Notes: a model not told the origin generated them from the letters alone. A DNA stretch of 64,000 nt from Acinetobacter tjernbergiae DSM 14971 = CIP 107465 (GCF_000374425.1 NZ_KB894354.1:186001-250000), one strand, 5' to 3'. Counted from the stretch's first letter, positions 1-10,176 are shown. Program-made: numbers and translations.

Positions 1-1134
1 ACCTGTATATGAAGTTTCGCCAATGGCATATAAACCATCTAAGTCAGTTTGGCTATGCTCATCTACAACGACACCGCCGCAGGTATAGTGTGCTGCTGGA
101 ACAACAGGAATCATATCTTTTGTAATATCAATCCCAAGTTCGAGCAAGCGTGCATAAAGAGTAGGAAAGTGCTCGGTGATAAATTCTGGTGATTTATGTG
201 TGATGTCTAACCAAACATGACGAATACCAAGACGTTTGATTTCATAGTCAATCGCACGCGCAACAATATCACGTGGCGCAAGTTCAGCACGTTCATCAAG
301 ACGTAACATAAAACGCTCACCGTCAGGCAAACGTAAATAAGCACCTTCGCCACGCATGGCTTCTGTAATCAAGAAAGAACGAGCCTGAGGATGGTATAAG
401 CAAGTTGGATGGAATTGGTTAAACTCCATATTTGCAACACGACAACCTGCACGATACGCCATTGCAATACCATCACCCGTTGCAATGTCAGGGTTGGAAG
501 TATAGAGATAAGCTTTCATTGCGCCACCACAGGCCAATGCTGTGAAAGGGGCTAAGAATGTATGGACTTGTTCACTCTTTTCATTTAATGCATATAAACC
601 AATAGCACGATTATTTTTGTCTTGATGACCAAGTTTATGTAATGTGATGAGGTCAATCGCAATGTAATTTTCAAAAATTGTAATATTTTTTCGTTCTTTA
701 GCACGTTCAACAAGCGTGGTTGAAATTGCTTTGCCTGTTGCATCGGCTGAATGGATAATACGGCGTTGTGAGTGACCACCTTCACGGGTGAGGTGTAATT
801 GCTCATCATCGTCTAAGGTGAATTGGACACCTTGGTTTAATAAGAAATCAACAGAAGGCTTACCGCCTTCGACCGTATGTTTGACTGCATCTAATTCACA
901 AAGATGTCCACCTGCAATCATAGTGTCATTAATATGTTGTTGAATTGAATCAGTCTCGTCTAAGACCGCAGCAACACCACCTTGCGCATAAAAAGTACTG
1001 GCTTCTGTGAGCTCTGCTTTTGCTAAAATGGCAATGTTGTAATGACTCGGTAAAGAGAGTGCAAGACTTAAACCTGCACCGCCACTGCCCACAATAATCA
1101 CATCAAAATGGTGAATTGTTTTTAAATCAGGCAT
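1..1134 (-). CDS. nadB: L-aspartate oxidase NadB, C-terminus cut by window start
   Basis: FAD-dependent oxidation of L-aspartate to iminoaspartate, first step of de novo NAD synthesis in the cytoplasm. The minus-strand frame reads without a stop from an ATG at 1134 down to base 1, giving 378 codons of a family usually near 540. Visible signatures are the N-terminal dinucleotide-binding motif VGSGGAG, the substrate/FAD region [13 protein letters not shown], the motif TEAMRGEGA, and near the window edge YTCGGVVVD followed by [12 protein letters not shown], all typical of the fumarate reductase/NadB flavoprotein fold. The distal helical domain lies outside the window. It is divergent from the Do-type protease gene across a 375-base gap. 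The family call is firm; succinate dehydrogenase flavoprotein is less likely because no sdh genes are adjacent and the motif spacing is NadB-like. Confidence 0.95.
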   Translation of the reverse strand, partial: MPDLKTIHHFDVIIVGSGGAGLSLALSLPSHYNIAILAKAELTEASTFYAQGGVAAVLDETDSIQQHINDTMIAGGHLCELDAVKHTVEGGKPSVDFLLNQGVQFTLDDDEQLHLTREGGHSQRRIIHSADATGKAISTTLVERAKERKNITIFENYIAIDLITLHKLGHQDKNNRAIGLYALNEKSEQVHTFLAPFTALACGGAMKAYLYTSNPDIATGDGIAMAYRAGCRVANMEFNQFHPTCLYHPQARSFLITEAMRGEGAYLRLPDGERFMLRLDERAELAPRDIVARAIDYEIKRLGIRHVWLDITHKSPEFITEHFPTLYARLLELGIDITKDMIPVVPAAHYTCGGVVVDEHSQTDLDGLYAIGETSYTG

Positions 1135-1509
1135 GTCGATCTGCTTCAGTTTTAAACGTTCGCTAATGACAACGCTTTTTTACAAAAAAGGCAAGTGCCA
1201 ATCTGCTTAGAATTGAACGATTTTTTAGCGAATGTTCACAAATTTTGTTGATATCAATTATCAATAACCTTGAGTCATTAAATGATCATGATTAATACAT
1301 TGTTTTAATCTGGGTTTAAGCTGTTTATATAATATTCACAATATAGAATAACTCATGGATACAAACTCCATAATTTATTCACAATTCATCACGCTAGATC
1401 ATTGTATGCATTGAAAATATAAACATATTTTTACGAAATCTTAGCTTGGGTTATGATAAAAACATAATCTTAATATTTTACAGATTATTCGCTCGCAGGT
1501 TCTCACTTC
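1135..1509. promoter_or_regulatory. Divergent intergenic region between nadB and the Do-type protease gene
   Basis: AT-rich spacer of 375 bases that must hold both divergent promoters. I see no open frame of note. A short perfect inverted repeat, TTGATA-TCAAT-TATCAA, occupies 1248-1264 and could be an operator on the nadB side. No start site can be assigned with confidence. Confidence 0.4.
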
Positions 1510-2886
1510 ATGAAAAGTCGCTATTTACAACAAGGAATGTATGCTGCGGTATTTACGGTAGCAGCTGTACAAGTTAACGCAGCCTCACCAGTAGATTTTT
1601 CGAATCTCGTAGAGCAGGTAAGCCCTGCTGTTGTGAGTGTGAATGTTGTGAAAAAAATGACTCAGGAAGAGTTATTACAACAACAAGTTCCAGAAATTCT
1701 ACGCCGTTTCTTTGGTAACCAAGTCATTATCCCTCAACAGCAGGGGCCACAAGAAAAGACGGCATACGGTAGTGCATTTTTTATTAGTAAAGATGGCTAC
1801 TTGGTTACAAATCATCATGTGATTGCGGATGCGTCGCGTATCAGTATTACCTTAAATGATCGACGTGAACTTGATGCAACTTTAGTGGGAAGTGATGAGC
1901 GTACAGATGTTGCTGTACTCAAAGTAAATGGCACAAATTTTCCAGAATTAAAAGTTGGTAATGTAAGCCAGCTTAAAGTCGGTGAGCCTATTTTAGCGAT
2001 TGGTTCACCTTTTGGTTTTGATTATTCTGCTTCTGCAGGAATTGTCAGTGCTAAATCACGGAATATGAGTGGTGAAACCTCTGTTCCATTTATTCAAACT
2101 GATGCAGCTTTAAATCCTGGTAACTCAGGTGGCCCACTATTCAACCAACGAGGCGAGGTTGTCGGTGTGAACTCACGTATCTTTAGTGGTACAGGTGGTT
2201 ATATGGGCTTGTCATTCTCGATTCCGATTGATGTAGCGATGGATGTGGTACAACAGCTGAAAACCAATGGTAAAGTGACTCGTTCTTATCTTGGTGTGAT
2301 GTTGCAAGATATTGATCGCAACCTTGCAGAAGCGTACAAACTACCAAAACCAGAAGGTTCACTAATCAATCAAGTTACGCCAAAGTCTCCTGCTGAAAAA
2401 GCAGGTTTAAAATCGGGTGATGTGATTTTAAAAATTAATGGTTCTTCTATTTCACGTACCAGTGATTTGCTGAATGTATTAAACCGTGTAGCGCCGAGCC
2501 AAACTGTTCAATTAGAAGTGTTGCGTGACGACAAAGTACGCACTATTTCAGCTACTCTAGGTACTGCACCAGATGATACGCCAGCCGCTGAGGATAAGAA
2601 TAATCCAACCAGTGGTTTGGGAATGAGTATTCGTAATTTAACTCCTGAAGAGCAAGCAAAATTGGATGTTCGTGGGGGGATTTTAGTACAAGATGTTAAA
2701 CGTGGTGGCTTAGCCTCGTTATCAAATATTGTTGCAGGTGATGTTATTCTTCAAGTAAATGGCACAGCAATTTCAAACAGCCAAATGTTTGCAAAAACTG
2801 TTGCGGCGTTACCAAAAAATAGTGTTGCGCGTATCGCAATTATTCGCCAAGGGCAGCGTGCAATTTTAGGTTTGCGTTTACCGTAA
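1510..2886 (+). CDS. Do/HtrA family periplasmic serine endoprotease (DegQ/MucD-like)
   Basis: Periplasmic protease and chaperone that degrades misfolded envelope proteins. The 458-residue product starts with a Sec signal peptide ending near VNAA (about residue 25). The trypsin-like domain carries the catalytic triad His103 (TNHHVIADA), Asp133 (ERTDVAVL) and Ser206 (NPGNSGGPL). Two PDZ domains follow, with carboxylate-binding loops near SYLGVML and GGILVQDV. Length and two PDZ domains fit DegQ/MucD rather than the single-PDZ, membrane-anchored DegS. In Pseudomonas mucD sits in the algU operon; here it stands alone, so I give no symbol. It is followed by a good terminator. Confidence 0.92.
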   Translation: MKSRYLQQGMYAAVFTVAAVQVNAASPVDFSNLVEQVSPAVVSVNVVKKMTQEELLQQQVPEILRRFFGNQVIIPQQQGPQEKTAYGSAFFISKDGYLVTNHHVIADASRISITLNDRRELDATLVGSDERTDVAVLKVNGTNFPELKVGNVSQLKVGEPILAIGSPFGFDYSASAGIVSAKSRNMSGETSVPFIQTDAALNPGNSGGPLFNQRGEVVGVNSRIFSGTGGYMGLSFSIPIDVAMDVVQQLKTNGKVTRSYLGVMLQDIDRNLAEAYKLPKPEGSLINQVTPKSPAEKAGLKSGDVILKINGSSISRTSDLLNVLNRVAPSQTVQLEVLRDDKVRTISATLGTAPDDTPAAEDKNNPTSGLGMSIRNLTPEEQAKLDVRGGILVQDVKRGGLASLSNIVAGDVILQVNGTAISNSQMFAKTVAALPKNSVARIAIIRQGQRAILGLRLP

Positions 2887-2902
2887 TCGCTCCTAAATAT
2901 TC

Positions 2903-2933
2903 TAAAACCACTCTGAAATAGGGTGGTTTTTAT
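2903..2933 (+). terminator. Rho-independent terminator after the Do-type protease gene
   Basis: AAAACCACTC pairs with GGTGGTTTT around a short A-rich loop and runs into a T tract, 20 bases after the stop codon. Confidence 0.8.
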
Positions 2934-3001
2934 TTTGTAATACACAAGTGTTTAGACTAGTGTATGCAGTCGAGCATGGATTGATGAAATAAGTAAGATT
3001 T

Positions 3002-3451
3002 ATGAGTACTATTTTTGATTTAAGAATAACAGTACAACCTGAACATATTGATGTTTTAGGTCATGTCAATAACGTCATGTATATTCAGTGGATGCAAGAT
3101 GTAGCAGCAGCCCATATCGAAACATTAGGTTTGGGTCTAGCTCAATACTTAGAGCTCAGACATGCGATGGTGGCGGTTGAACATCATGTTCAGTATCGAA
3201 AAGCTGCACTTGAAGGAGAAGAAGTCATCTTGCGGACATGGTTAGATGATATTAATGCACTCTATTCTTTTCGTCAGTACGCATTTTACCGTCCCAAAGA
3301 TCAAAGTATTTTATTTGTAGGGAATACCAAATGGGCGTGTATCGAGATCGCAACAGGTCGTCCGAAACGTATGTCACCCAGTTTTACCCATGCTTATCAG
3401 CCCATCGCTGCTGATTTAAACCCGATGGATTTTTCAATGTTATATGGGTAA
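3002..3451 (+). CDS. Acyl-CoA thioesterase, 4HBT hotdog fold
   Basis: Hydrolyses an acyl-CoA thioester to free acid and CoA; the natural substrate cannot be told. The 149-residue protein shows the 4-hydroxybenzoyl-CoA thioesterase family signature near the N-terminus: an acidic residue Asp17 in HIDVLGHVNNVMY, with the conserved GHVNN and Tyr. Single hotdog domain of typical length, no signal peptide, so cytoplasmic. It is read in the same direction as lepA but separated by 157 bases containing a probable promoter, so it is probably its own unit. The YbgC/FadM group is the closest description. Confidence 0.85.
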   Translation: MSTIFDLRITVQPEHIDVLGHVNNVMYIQWMQDVAAAHIETLGLGLAQYLELRHAMVAVEHHVQYRKAALEGEEVILRTWLDDINALYSFRQYAFYRPKDQSILFVGNTKWACIEIATGRPKRMSPSFTHAYQPIAADLNPMDFSMLYG

Positions 3452-3522
3452 ATCGAATGGTTGAGATTCTTACCTAGTGGCTTCAAGGGAATAATTATTT
3501 TGAATACATTGAAAAGCTGTTC

Positions 3523-3531
3523 TGTTATAAT
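3523..3531 (+). promoter_or_regulatory. Extended -10 promoter element upstream of lepA
   Basis: TGTTATAAT, a perfect extended -10 (TGn plus TATAAT), lies 78 bases before the lepA ATG. No well-spaced -35 hexamer is visible, which is common for extended -10 promoters. It would drive lepA and probably the downstream lepB-rnc-era run. Confidence 0.45.
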
Positions 3532-3608
3532 CGGCAACAATTTTATTTAACCGCTTTGGCTCATAACTTTTTAAAAGTATAGGGCATTCTATTTTCTCAA
3601 GGTAACCC

Positions 3609-5426
3609 ATGGCGCAAGCTAAAAAATCCGTAGATATCAAAAATATACGCAACTTCTCGATCATTGCTCATATTGACCATGGTAAGTCCACTTTGGCTGA
3701 CCGTTTTATTCAAATGTGCGGTGGCTTACAAGATCGTGAGATGCAAGCTCAAGTATTAGACTCTATGGAGATTGAGCGTGAGCGAGGGATTACCATTAAA
3801 GCGGCATCCGTTACTTTGTATTACACGCATCCAAATGGTCAAGAATATCAATTAAACTTTATTGATACTCCAGGGCACGTCGACTTTTCTTATGAAGTGT
3901 CACGTTCTTTGGCTGCATGCGAAGGTGCTTTATTGGTTGTTGATGCTGCACAAGGTGTTGAGGCACAGTCAGTAGCAAATTGCTATACGGCAATTGAGCA
4001 AGGTCTAGAAGTTTTACCCATCTTAAATAAGATTGATTTACCTCAAGCTGAACCTGAGCGTGTGATCCACGAAATTGAAGAAATTATCGGGATTGAAGCA
4101 ACAGATGCGCCGACGTGTTCAGCGAAAACAGGTTTAGGTGTTGAAGGTGTATTAGAGCGTTTAGTCGATGTCATTCCTGCACCAGAAGGTGATCGTGATG
4201 CGCCATTACAAGCGTTAATTATCGATTCATGGTTTGATAACTACCTCGGTGTTGTTTCTCTCGTCCGTATCAAGCAAGGTCGTATCCGTAAGGGCGATAA
4301 AATGTTGGTGAAGTCTACAGGACAAGCGCATCCTGTAACGTCTGTGGGTGTATTCAACCCTAAACATACTGAAACTGATATTTTGGAAGCTGGTGAAGTT
4401 GGCTTCGTTATTGCTGGGATTAAAGATATTTTTGGTGCGCCTGTAGGCGACACGATTACTTTGTCGAACACGCCAGATGTTGCTATTTTACCAGGTTTTA
4501 AAAAGGTTAAACCACAGGTCTATGCTGGTCTTTTCCCAATTGATTCAAGTGACTTTGAACCATTCCGTGAAGCACTACAAAAATTACAAATTAACGATTC
4601 AGCATTATTCTTTGAACCAGAAAGTTCAGATGCTTTAGGCTTCGGTTTCCGTTGTGGATTCTTAGGCATGCTACATATGGAAATCGTACAAGAGCGTTTA
4701 GAGCGTGAGTATGATCTTGATTTGATTAGCTCTGCACCGACAGTAATCTATGAAGCGCTCACCAAAAAAGGTGACATCATTTATATCGACAGTCCGTCGA
4801 AAATGCCAGATGGTTCAACAGTTGAAGATTTACGTGAACCAATTGCTGAATGTCATATTCTTGTGCCACAGGAATATTTAGGTAATGTGATGACTTTATG
4901 TATTGAGCGTCGTGGCATTCAAAAAGACATGAAGTTTTTGGGTAACCAAGTGTCGATCACTTTTGAAATTCCTCTAGCAGAAGTGGTGATGGATTTCTTT
5001 GATAAGTTGAAATCTTGTTCACGTGGTTTTGCATCTTTGGATTACAACTTTGTACGTTTTGAAAGTTCATCTTTAGTTAAGGTTGATGTGTTAATTAATG
5101 GTGAAAAGGTTGATGCCTTGGCTATGATTTGTCACCGTCAAGATGCACGTCATCGTGGTATCGCATTGGTTGAGAAAATGAAAGACCTCATTCCTCGCCA
5201 AATGTATGATGTCGCAATTCAAGCGGCGATTGGCGCACAAATCATTGCACGTTCTACTGTAAAAGCAATGCGTAAGAACGTATTGGCAAAATGTTACGGT
5301 GGTGATGTGTCACGTAAGAAAAAACTTCTTTCAAAGCAAAAAGAAGGTAAGAAACGTATGAAACAAGTAGGAAGTGTTGAAATTCCTCAAGAAGCGTTCT
5401 TAGCTGTATTGAAAGTTGATAGATAA
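3609..5426 (+). CDS. lepA: Elongation factor 4 (LepA), ribosomal back-translocase GTPase
   Basis: Translational GTPase that binds stalled or mis-translocated ribosomes. The 605-residue product has the G1 loop [10 protein letters not shown]3 DTPGHVDF and G4 NKIDLP of translation factors, then EF-G-like domains II, III and V. The C-terminus has the lysine-rich LepA-specific segment ([19 protein letters not shown]) that distinguishes it from EF-G and from TypA/BipA. Full length for the family. The start has AAGG about six bases upstream. It lies directly before the signal peptidase gene lepB, the classic lepA-lepB pair, with a 69-base gap containing a strong hairpin. Confidence 0.98.
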   Translation: MAQAKKSVDIKNIRNFSIIAHIDHGKSTLADRFIQMCGGLQDREMQAQVLDSMEIERERGITIKAASVTLYYTHPNGQEYQLNFIDTPGHVDFSYEVSRSLAACEGALLVVDAAQGVEAQSVANCYTAIEQGLEVLPILNKIDLPQAEPERVIHEIEEIIGIEATDAPTCSAKTGLGVEGVLERLVDVIPAPEGDRDAPLQALIIDSWFDNYLGVVSLVRIKQGRIRKGDKMLVKSTGQAHPVTSVGVFNPKHTETDILEAGEVGFVIAGIKDIFGAPVGDTITLSNTPDVAILPGFKKVKPQVYAGLFPIDSSDFEPFREALQKLQINDSALFFEPESSDALGFGFRCGFLGMLHMEIVQERLEREYDLDLISSAPTVIYEALTKKGDIIYIDSPSKMPDGSTVEDLREPIAECHILVPQEYLGNVMTLCIERRGIQKDMKFLGNQVSITFEIPLAEVVMDFFDKLKSCSRGFASLDYNFVRFESSSLVKVDVLINGEKVDALAMICHRQDARHRGIALVEKMKDLIPRQMYDVAIQAAIGAQIIARSTVKAMRKNVLAKCYGGDVSRKKKLLSKQKEGKKRMKQVGSVEIPQEAFLAVLKVDR

Positions 5427-5435
5427 AAAAAGAGA

Positions 5436-5461
5436 GGCTAGGTAAACGTATTTACCTAGCC
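5436..5461 (+). other. Perfect 11-bp hairpin between lepA and lepB
   Basis: GGCTAGGTAAA, loop CGTA, TTTACCTAGCC, ten bases after the lepA stop. On the plus strand no T run follows, so it is not a textbook terminator for lepA; the A tract (5424-5431) lies on its upstream side. It could be a processing or stability element separating lepA and lepB messages. Confidence 0.6.
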
Positions 5462-5495
5462 GCAAGACGAGCAGCTAGACTGCGGGAGAGGTCGT

Positions 5496-6359
5496 GTGGA
5501 TTTTGATTTTAATTTGATTCTGGTACCTGTTACACTGATTTTTTTTCTGGTGTGGCTGCTTGATAAATTTGTACTAAAACAACGTGCAAACAAAGGGCGT
5601 GATCAGGAAAATTTTGTCGTTACATGGGCATATGATTTTTGGCCTGTATTGGCTGTCGTTTTAATCCTCCGTTCTTTCTTATATGAACCGTTTAATATTC
5701 CATCTGATTCTATGGTGCCAACCTTAGAAACAGGTGATTTTATCTTAGTAAATAAATTTGATTATGGTGTGCGCTTACCGATTGTGAACGCTAAAGTTAT
5801 TGATGTTGGCGCGCCAAAACGTGGTGAAGTCATTGTATTTCGTTATCCACCACAGCCAACGATTAGTTATATTAAGCGTGTGGTGGGTTTGCCTGGTGAT
5901 CATATTCAGTTTAAATCGGGTCAGTTGATTATTAATGGACAGCAAATTGCTAAAGTTGCAACTGAATTTAAACGTGAAAAAGATCAATTGGAAACACCAA
6001 CGGTTTATTACTTTAAAGAAACATTAGGTGAACACCAACATTTGATTCGTTATTTGGATGGCCGTAATCCTCTAGCGGAACAATTCCAGTTTGCAAAGTT
6101 ACGTGGAGCAGAAGCATTAGTTCCGTTTGTTGCCAAAGAGAATAATGTATTTATTCAGAGTAATGGGCAAGATTGGGAAGTAACCGTTCCAAAAGGGCAA
6201 TATTTCGCAATGGGTGATAATAGAGATCAGAGTGCAGATAGCCGTTTTTGGGGATTTGTACCTGAAGCCAATTTGACGGGGCGAGCTTTTTATATTTGGA
6301 TGCATAAAGAGCCTGGTTTTAACCTGCCAAGTTTTAACCGAAATGGTAAGATTAACTAA
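5496..6359 (+). CDS. lepB: Signal peptidase I (LepB)
   Basis: Inner-membrane serine protease that removes Sec and Tat signal peptides from exported proteins. The 287-residue product has two N-terminal membrane segments (about residues 6-25 and 48-64) flanking a cytoplasmic basic loop. The catalytic dyad is visible as Ser72 in NIPSDSMVPTL and Lys127 in YIKRVVGLPGD; the C-terminal box MGDNRDQSADSRFWG matches the family. The start is GTG, chosen because a GGGAGAGG ribosome-binding sequence sits just upstream (5483-5491) and no ATG is available before the first membrane segment. It follows lepA and precedes a DUF4845 gene. Confidence 0.97.
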   Translation: MDFDFNLILVPVTLIFFLVWLLDKFVLKQRANKGRDQENFVVTWAYDFWPVLAVVLILRSFLYEPFNIPSDSMVPTLETGDFILVNKFDYGVRLPIVNAKVIDVGAPKRGEVIVFRYPPQPTISYIKRVVGLPGDHIQFKSGQLIINGQQIAKVATEFKREKDQLETPTVYYFKETLGEHQHLIRYLDGRNPLAEQFQFAKLRGAEALVPFVAKENNVFIQSNGQDWEVTVPKGQYFAMGDNRDQSADSRFWGFVPEANLTGRAFYIWMHKEPGFNLPSFNRNGKIN

Positions 6360-6383
6360 TAAAAATACATAGGGAGTATGAAG

Positions 6384-6761
6384 ATGCGTAAATCTCAACA
6401 AGGTGCATCATATATCGCAATATTATTTGGGGTTATTTTATTTGCAATCGCTGTGAAAGCAGCAGTCGCGATTTGGCCTGCCTATTGGGATGATAAAATT
6501 GTTGATACACAAATTCAGGAATTACTAAAAGAAAGCCCTGATAATGTAACACCAGCAAAATTTGCTGCTCAAATGGAGCAGCGAATGGAAATGAATAATG
6601 TAAGAGACTTGCGATTTTCAGATATTGCTCAAGTTACATACGTAGATGATTTAGTTGTAAAGAAAAAGTATGAAGTGCGTAAGCCTTTCATGCTGAATAT
6701 TAGTTTAGTGATGAATTTTGAGAAGACTTTTGACAAAAAATCTGCAAAACAAGCTCAATGA
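6384..6761 (+). CDS. DUF4845 domain-containing single-pass membrane protein
   Basis: A protein of unknown function, 125 residues, conserved between lepB and rnc in many gammaproteobacteria. One N-terminal membrane segment (GASYIAILFGVILFAIAVKAA, split here only for description) is followed by a periplasmic domain with the family's ending, and lysine-rich C-terminus. I chose the second in-frame ATG because AGGGAG at 6371-6376 is correctly spaced from 6384 but too close to the ATG at 6378. Its 3' end overlaps the rnc start, which suggests translational coupling. Confidence 0.85.
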   Translation: MRKSQQGASYIAILFGVILFAIAVKAAVAIWPAYWDDKIVDTQIQELLKESPDNVTPAKFAAQMEQRMEMNNVRDLRFSDIAQVTYVDDLVVKKKYEVRKPFMLNISLVMNFEKTFDKKSAKQAQ

Positions 6762-7425
6762 TACTCGGCTGCAAGTACGAATAGGTCACCAATTTCAGCA
6801 AGCTGATTTGTTGAAATTGGCTTTGACCCATCGTTCTGTGAGTCATAAGCACAATTACGAACGCCTAGAATTTCTAGGCGATTCCTTATTGGGAATGATT
6901 GTTGCAAACTATTTGTATAATACCTATCCCTTAGAGAATGAGGGGCGTTTAACGCGGATGCGTGCGACCTTGGTTCGACAAGAGGCTTTAGGAAAGATTG
7001 CAAATGATTTACAACTGAGTCGGTCACTCATTTTGAGTACAGGCGAATTGAAATCAGGTGGACATCATCGAGAGTCCATTCTTGCGGATACTGTAGAAGC
7101 GATTATTGGTGCTATTTATTTAGACAGTAATGATCTCAACTTGCTAGAGCGCATTGTGTTAAAATGGTATGAACCATATCTTGATCATATCGAACCGACA
7201 GATCAACTGAAAGACCCGAAATCACGTTTGCAAGAGTATTTACAAGCACGTAAAAAACCTCTCCCAGTTTACGAGGTTGTAGATATTCAGGGTGATGCCC
7301 CTAATCAACATTTCAAAGTGGAATGTGATGTACTGGGATTGCCAAAAATTATAGGCGAGGGCTCAAGTCGTCGTTTTGCTGAACAAACAGCAGCGGCAGA
7401 AATTTTAAAATTATTGGAGCAATAA
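6730..7425 (+). CDS. rnc: Ribonuclease III
   Basis: Double-stranded-RNA endonuclease that processes rRNA precursors and structured mRNAs. The N-terminal catalytic domain carries the signature [11 protein letters not shown] and the second acidic cluster in [14 protein letters not shown]; the C-terminal double-stranded-RNA-binding domain ends in [17 protein letters not shown] place the start at a TTG at 6730 (product begins [15 protein letters not shown]), 231 residues, because this matches the N-terminus remembered for Acinetobacter homologues; an upstream TTG at 6718 would add four residues, and no ATG is available. The start lies inside the preceding DUF4845 gene (32-base overlap), and era follows after four bases. 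Confidence 0.93.
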   Translation: MTKNLQNKLNDTRLQVRIGHQFQQADLLKLALTHRSVSHKHNYERLEFLGDSLLGMIVANYLYNTYPLENEGRLTRMRATLVRQEALGKIANDLQLSRSLILSTGELKSGGHHRESILADTVEAIIGAIYLDSNDLNLLERIVLKWYEPYLDHIEPTDQLKDPKSRLQEYLQARKKPLPVYEVVDIQGDAPNQHFKVECDVLGLPKIIGEGSSRRFAEQTAAAEILKLLEQ

Positions 7426-7429
7426 CCTG

Positions 7430-8455
7430 ATGTCACATTCAGAAGAAAATAAGCCAGAAGCAACTGAACAGCAAGCTGGCAATAATCTAGTTGATCAATT
7501 TTTTAGTTCTCAAGGAACAACAATTCCTTCAGATTTTAAAAGCGGTTTTGTTGCAATTGTTGGTCGTCCAAACGTGGGTAAGTCCACTTTAATGAACCAT
7601 ATCTTGGGTCAAAAACTATCAATTACCTCACGTAAACCACAAACTACACGCCACAAAATTGTTGGTATTGATTCGCGTGAAAAATCACAAGCAGTATTTG
7701 TGGATACGCCTGGGATGCATAAAAAAGAAGTGCGTGCCATCAATAAAATGATGAACCGTGCTGCACACTCAGCATTGCGTGACGTGAATTTGGTGTTGTT
7801 TGTAGTAGATGCGCAGAAGTGGACTCAAAACGATGAATTGGTTTTGGAAAAGCTTAAAAATGCAGAAATGCCAGTCATTCTTGTGATCAACAAGTTAGAT
7901 ACTTTTGAAAATAAAAATGAGGCATTGCCATTGATTCGTGAGCGTGCCAAGTTAATGAATTTTGCTGAAATTGTTCCAGTATCAGCATTACGTGGTGCAA
8001 ATCTAGATCATTTACGCGACACGATTGAAAAATATCTGCCATACCAACCACCTTTATATTCATTAGATCAAATTACCGATCGTTCTGAGCGTTTCCTTGC
8101 GAGTGAAATCATTCGTGAGAAAATTATGCGTCAGTTGGGTGAAGAGCTTCCATATGACTTAACTGTGCAAATTGAATCATTTAAAACAGAAGAAGCCGTT
8201 GTTAATGAAAAAACAGGTCGTTTAAAACCACCTTGTACTTATATTGATGCAACGATTTTTGTTGAACGCCAAGGGCAAAAAGCGATTGTAATTGGTGATA
8301 AGGGTGCGAAGCTGAAAAGTATTGGTATGGATGCACGTGCAGACATGGAAAAAATGTTCGAACAAAAAATTATGTTGACACTTTGGGTGAAAGTCAAAGG
8401 TGGTTGGTCTGATGATGAGCGTGCGCTGAAAAGCTTGGGTTATAGCGATATTTAA
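7430..8455 (+). CDS. era: GTPase Era, 16S rRNA maturation factor
   Basis: Ras-like GTPase that binds the 3' end of 16S rRNA and assists 30S subunit assembly. The 341-residue product shows G1 GRPNVGKST at residues 45-53, the effector threonines [13 protein letters not shown]3 DTPGMHK and G4 NKLD, then a C-terminal KH domain containing the motif [13 protein letters not shown] that contacts RNA. The N-terminus is about 35 residues longer than in E. coli Era and is acidic and low in complexity. It lies four bases after rnc, as in most proteobacteria. Confidence 0.97.
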   Translation: MSHSEENKPEATEQQAGNNLVDQFFSSQGTTIPSDFKSGFVAIVGRPNVGKSTLMNHILGQKLSITSRKPQTTRHKIVGIDSREKSQAVFVDTPGMHKKEVRAINKMMNRAAHSALRDVNLVLFVVDAQKWTQNDELVLEKLKNAEMPVILVINKLDTFENKNEALPLIRERAKLMNFAEIVPVSALRGANLDHLRDTIEKYLPYQPPLYSLDQITDRSERFLASEIIREKIMRQLGEELPYDLTVQIESFKTEEAVVNEKTGRLKPPCTYIDATIFVERQGQKAIVIGDKGAKLKSIGMDARADMEKMFEQKIMLTLWVKVKGGWSDDERALKSLGYSDI

Positions 8456-8459
8456 GAAA

Positions 8460-8672
8460 ATGAAGACTGGTATGAACACAATTGTTAGATTCTTTACTCT
8501 TGTGACATGTGTATGGATGTTACAAGGATGTATTTATAAAGTTGTGACCGTACCAGTTAAAATTGCTTATAAAACCACAAAAGGTGTTGTTAAAGGAACT
8601 GCTGCTGTTGTTGGTGCAGTGATTCCTGATAGCGATGATGAAGAGCATAAGAGTGAAAAACAAAAGGACTAG
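8460..8672 (+). CDS. Small lipoprotein (NF038104-like)
   Basis: A 70-residue predicted lipoprotein. It has a basic N-terminus, a hydrophobic stretch and a lipobox LQGC with the acylated cysteine at residue 24 (residue 20 if translation begins at the second ATG, 8472). The mature part is short, valine-rich (VVKGTAAVVGAV) and ends in an acidic/lysine tail. It resembles the small Acinetobacter lipoprotein family named NF038104; the function is unknown. It starts four bases after era and ends nine bases before recO, so it is part of the operon. Neither possible start has a strong ribosome-binding site. Confidence 0.75.
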   Translation: MKTGMNTIVRFFTLVTCVWMLQGCIYKVVTVPVKIAYKTTKGVVKGTAAVVGAVIPDSDDEEHKSEKQKD

Positions 8673-8681
8673 TATCATTCT

Positions 8682-9389
8682 ATGATGCGTAACGAAGTCC
8701 TACATGGCTATTTAATTCATCACCGTAAATATCGCGAAAAAAGCCATATTGTGCATTTATATACGCAAGAATATGGTCGAGTAGATGGCATTATAAGACA
8801 AATCCCTCCACCGCAATATCAACCGATTCGTCTACAAGCTTCAGGCAAATCTGAACTTAAAAATTTCACCAAATTAGAAATTCTAAATCAGCCTGTATTC
8901 TTTCATGGTGATGCATTTTTTGCTGGTTTTTATTTAAATGAAATTCTATTGCGACTATGCCCCCTTGAAGAAGCGATGCTGCGTACTTTTGAGCAATATC
9001 AACTGACTTTATTGCAATTACAGCAACTCGCTTCACATGAATCCGCGGCTTTATTTTTGCGGCAAATCTTACGTCAATTTGAGCATGTATTATTACAAGA
9101 ATTAGGATATGCGATTGATTTCTCGGTTGATGCAAGTCAACAAGAGATTCTACCACTTCAGCATTATCAATTTCAGTTGAATGATGGTTTCATCCCCGTT
9201 GCACAAGCTTCACGCTCAACAATTGCGGGTAGTTTGATTGCGACTATGCAAACTTATCAAGATGGGCAGGATTTTTCTCACGAACAGTTGCAATTATTGG
9301 GTAAACTATACCGCCAAATGATTAGCTCTTTGTTGGGTGATCGGCCGCTGAAAAGCCGGCAACTTTGGATTCAAAGTACACAAAATTGA
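8682..9389 (+). CDS. recO: DNA repair protein RecO
   Basis: Recombination mediator of the RecFOR pathway that helps load RecA onto SSB-coated single-stranded DNA. The 235-residue protein has the N-terminal OB-fold sequence GYLIHHRKYREKSHIV and EYGRVDGI, then an all-helical domain. The zinc-finger cysteines present in some RecO proteins are absent, as in many gammaproteobacteria. Two adjacent ATG codons (8682, 8685) are possible starts. It lies between the small lipoprotein gene and pdxJ. Confidence 0.92.
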   Translation: MMRNEVLHGYLIHHRKYREKSHIVHLYTQEYGRVDGIIRQIPPPQYQPIRLQASGKSELKNFTKLEILNQPVFFHGDAFFAGFYLNEILLRLCPLEEAMLRTFEQYQLTLLQLQQLASHESAALFLRQILRQFEHVLLQELGYAIDFSVDASQQEILPLQHYQFQLNDGFIPVAQASRSTIAGSLIATMQTYQDGQDFSHEQLQLLGKLYRQMISSLLGDRPLKSRQLWIQSTQN

Positions 9390-9443
9390 TATTCCTGATG
9401 TATTGAAAATAATTATTCAGGGCTAAACCGATAGGATATTTTT

Positions 9444-10172
9444 ATGGCTGCAATCTTAGGTGTAAACATTGATCATGTTGCAACATTAAGACAAGCACGT
9501 GGTACAACTTACCCTGATCCAGTTCAGGCTGCTTTGGTCTGTGAAGAGGCAGGCGCAGAGGGAATTACTTTGCATTTGCGTGAAGATCGCCGCCATATCC
9601 AAGATGATGATGTACGCCGCATGCGTCCACTCTTGAAAACACGTATGAATCTTGAATTGGCTGTAACCGATGAAATGGTCGAGTTTGCCAAAGAAATTCA
9701 GCCACAGCATGTGTGTTTTGTCCCTGAACGTCGTCAAGAAGTGACCACCGAAGGTGGGTTAGATGTGGTTGGTAATTTTGACAAAGTCAAAGCGGCAACC
9801 GAAGCACTTAAGGCAATTGGTAGTGATGTATCATTATTTATTGATGCAGACTTTGCACAAATTGATGCCGCAGTTGCTTGTGGTGCGCCGACCATTGAAA
9901 TTCATACAGGTGCTTATGCTGATGCCGAGACTGATCAGCAGCAACAAGCAGAATTAGCCCGTATTATTAAAGGTGTTGAATATGCGGCTGCCAAAGGTTT
10001 AATTGTGAATGCTGGGCATGGTTTGCATTTGGGTAATGTTGCTGCGATTGCTGCGATTCCACACATCCATGAATTAAACATTGGGCATTCAATTATTGCT
10101 GATAGTGTATTTGTTGGTCTAGCTCAAGCGGTCAAAGAGATGAAAGCAGCAATTCAGGCTGCTGCGAGATAA
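9444..10172 (+). CDS. pdxJ: Pyridoxine 5'-phosphate synthase
   Basis: Condenses 3-amino-2-oxopropyl phosphate with 1-deoxy-D-xylulose 5-phosphate to pyridoxine 5'-phosphate in vitamin B6 synthesis. The 242-residue TIM barrel begins with [17 protein letters not shown], which includes the phosphate-binding and catalytic residues, followed by [12 protein letters not shown], the Glu in MNLELAV, and GHGLH and NIGHSI near the C-terminus. Full length. AGGA precedes the start with normal spacing. The following gene starts five bases after the stop. Confidence 0.97.
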   Translation: MAAILGVNIDHVATLRQARGTTYPDPVQAALVCEEAGAEGITLHLREDRRHIQDDDVRRMRPLLKTRMNLELAVTDEMVEFAKEIQPQHVCFVPERRQEVTTEGGLDVVGNFDKVKAATEALKAIGSDVSLFIDADFAQIDAAVACGAPTIEIHTGAYADAETDQQQQAELARIIKGVEYAAAKGLIVNAGHGLHLGNVAAIAAIPHIHELNIGHSIIADSVFVGLAQAVKEMKAAIQAAAR

Positions 10173-10176
10173 GTTG

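Noticed and set aside
5436..5461. Hairpin as a lepA terminator
   Set aside because: No T run downstream on the plus strand; the A run is on the wrong side.
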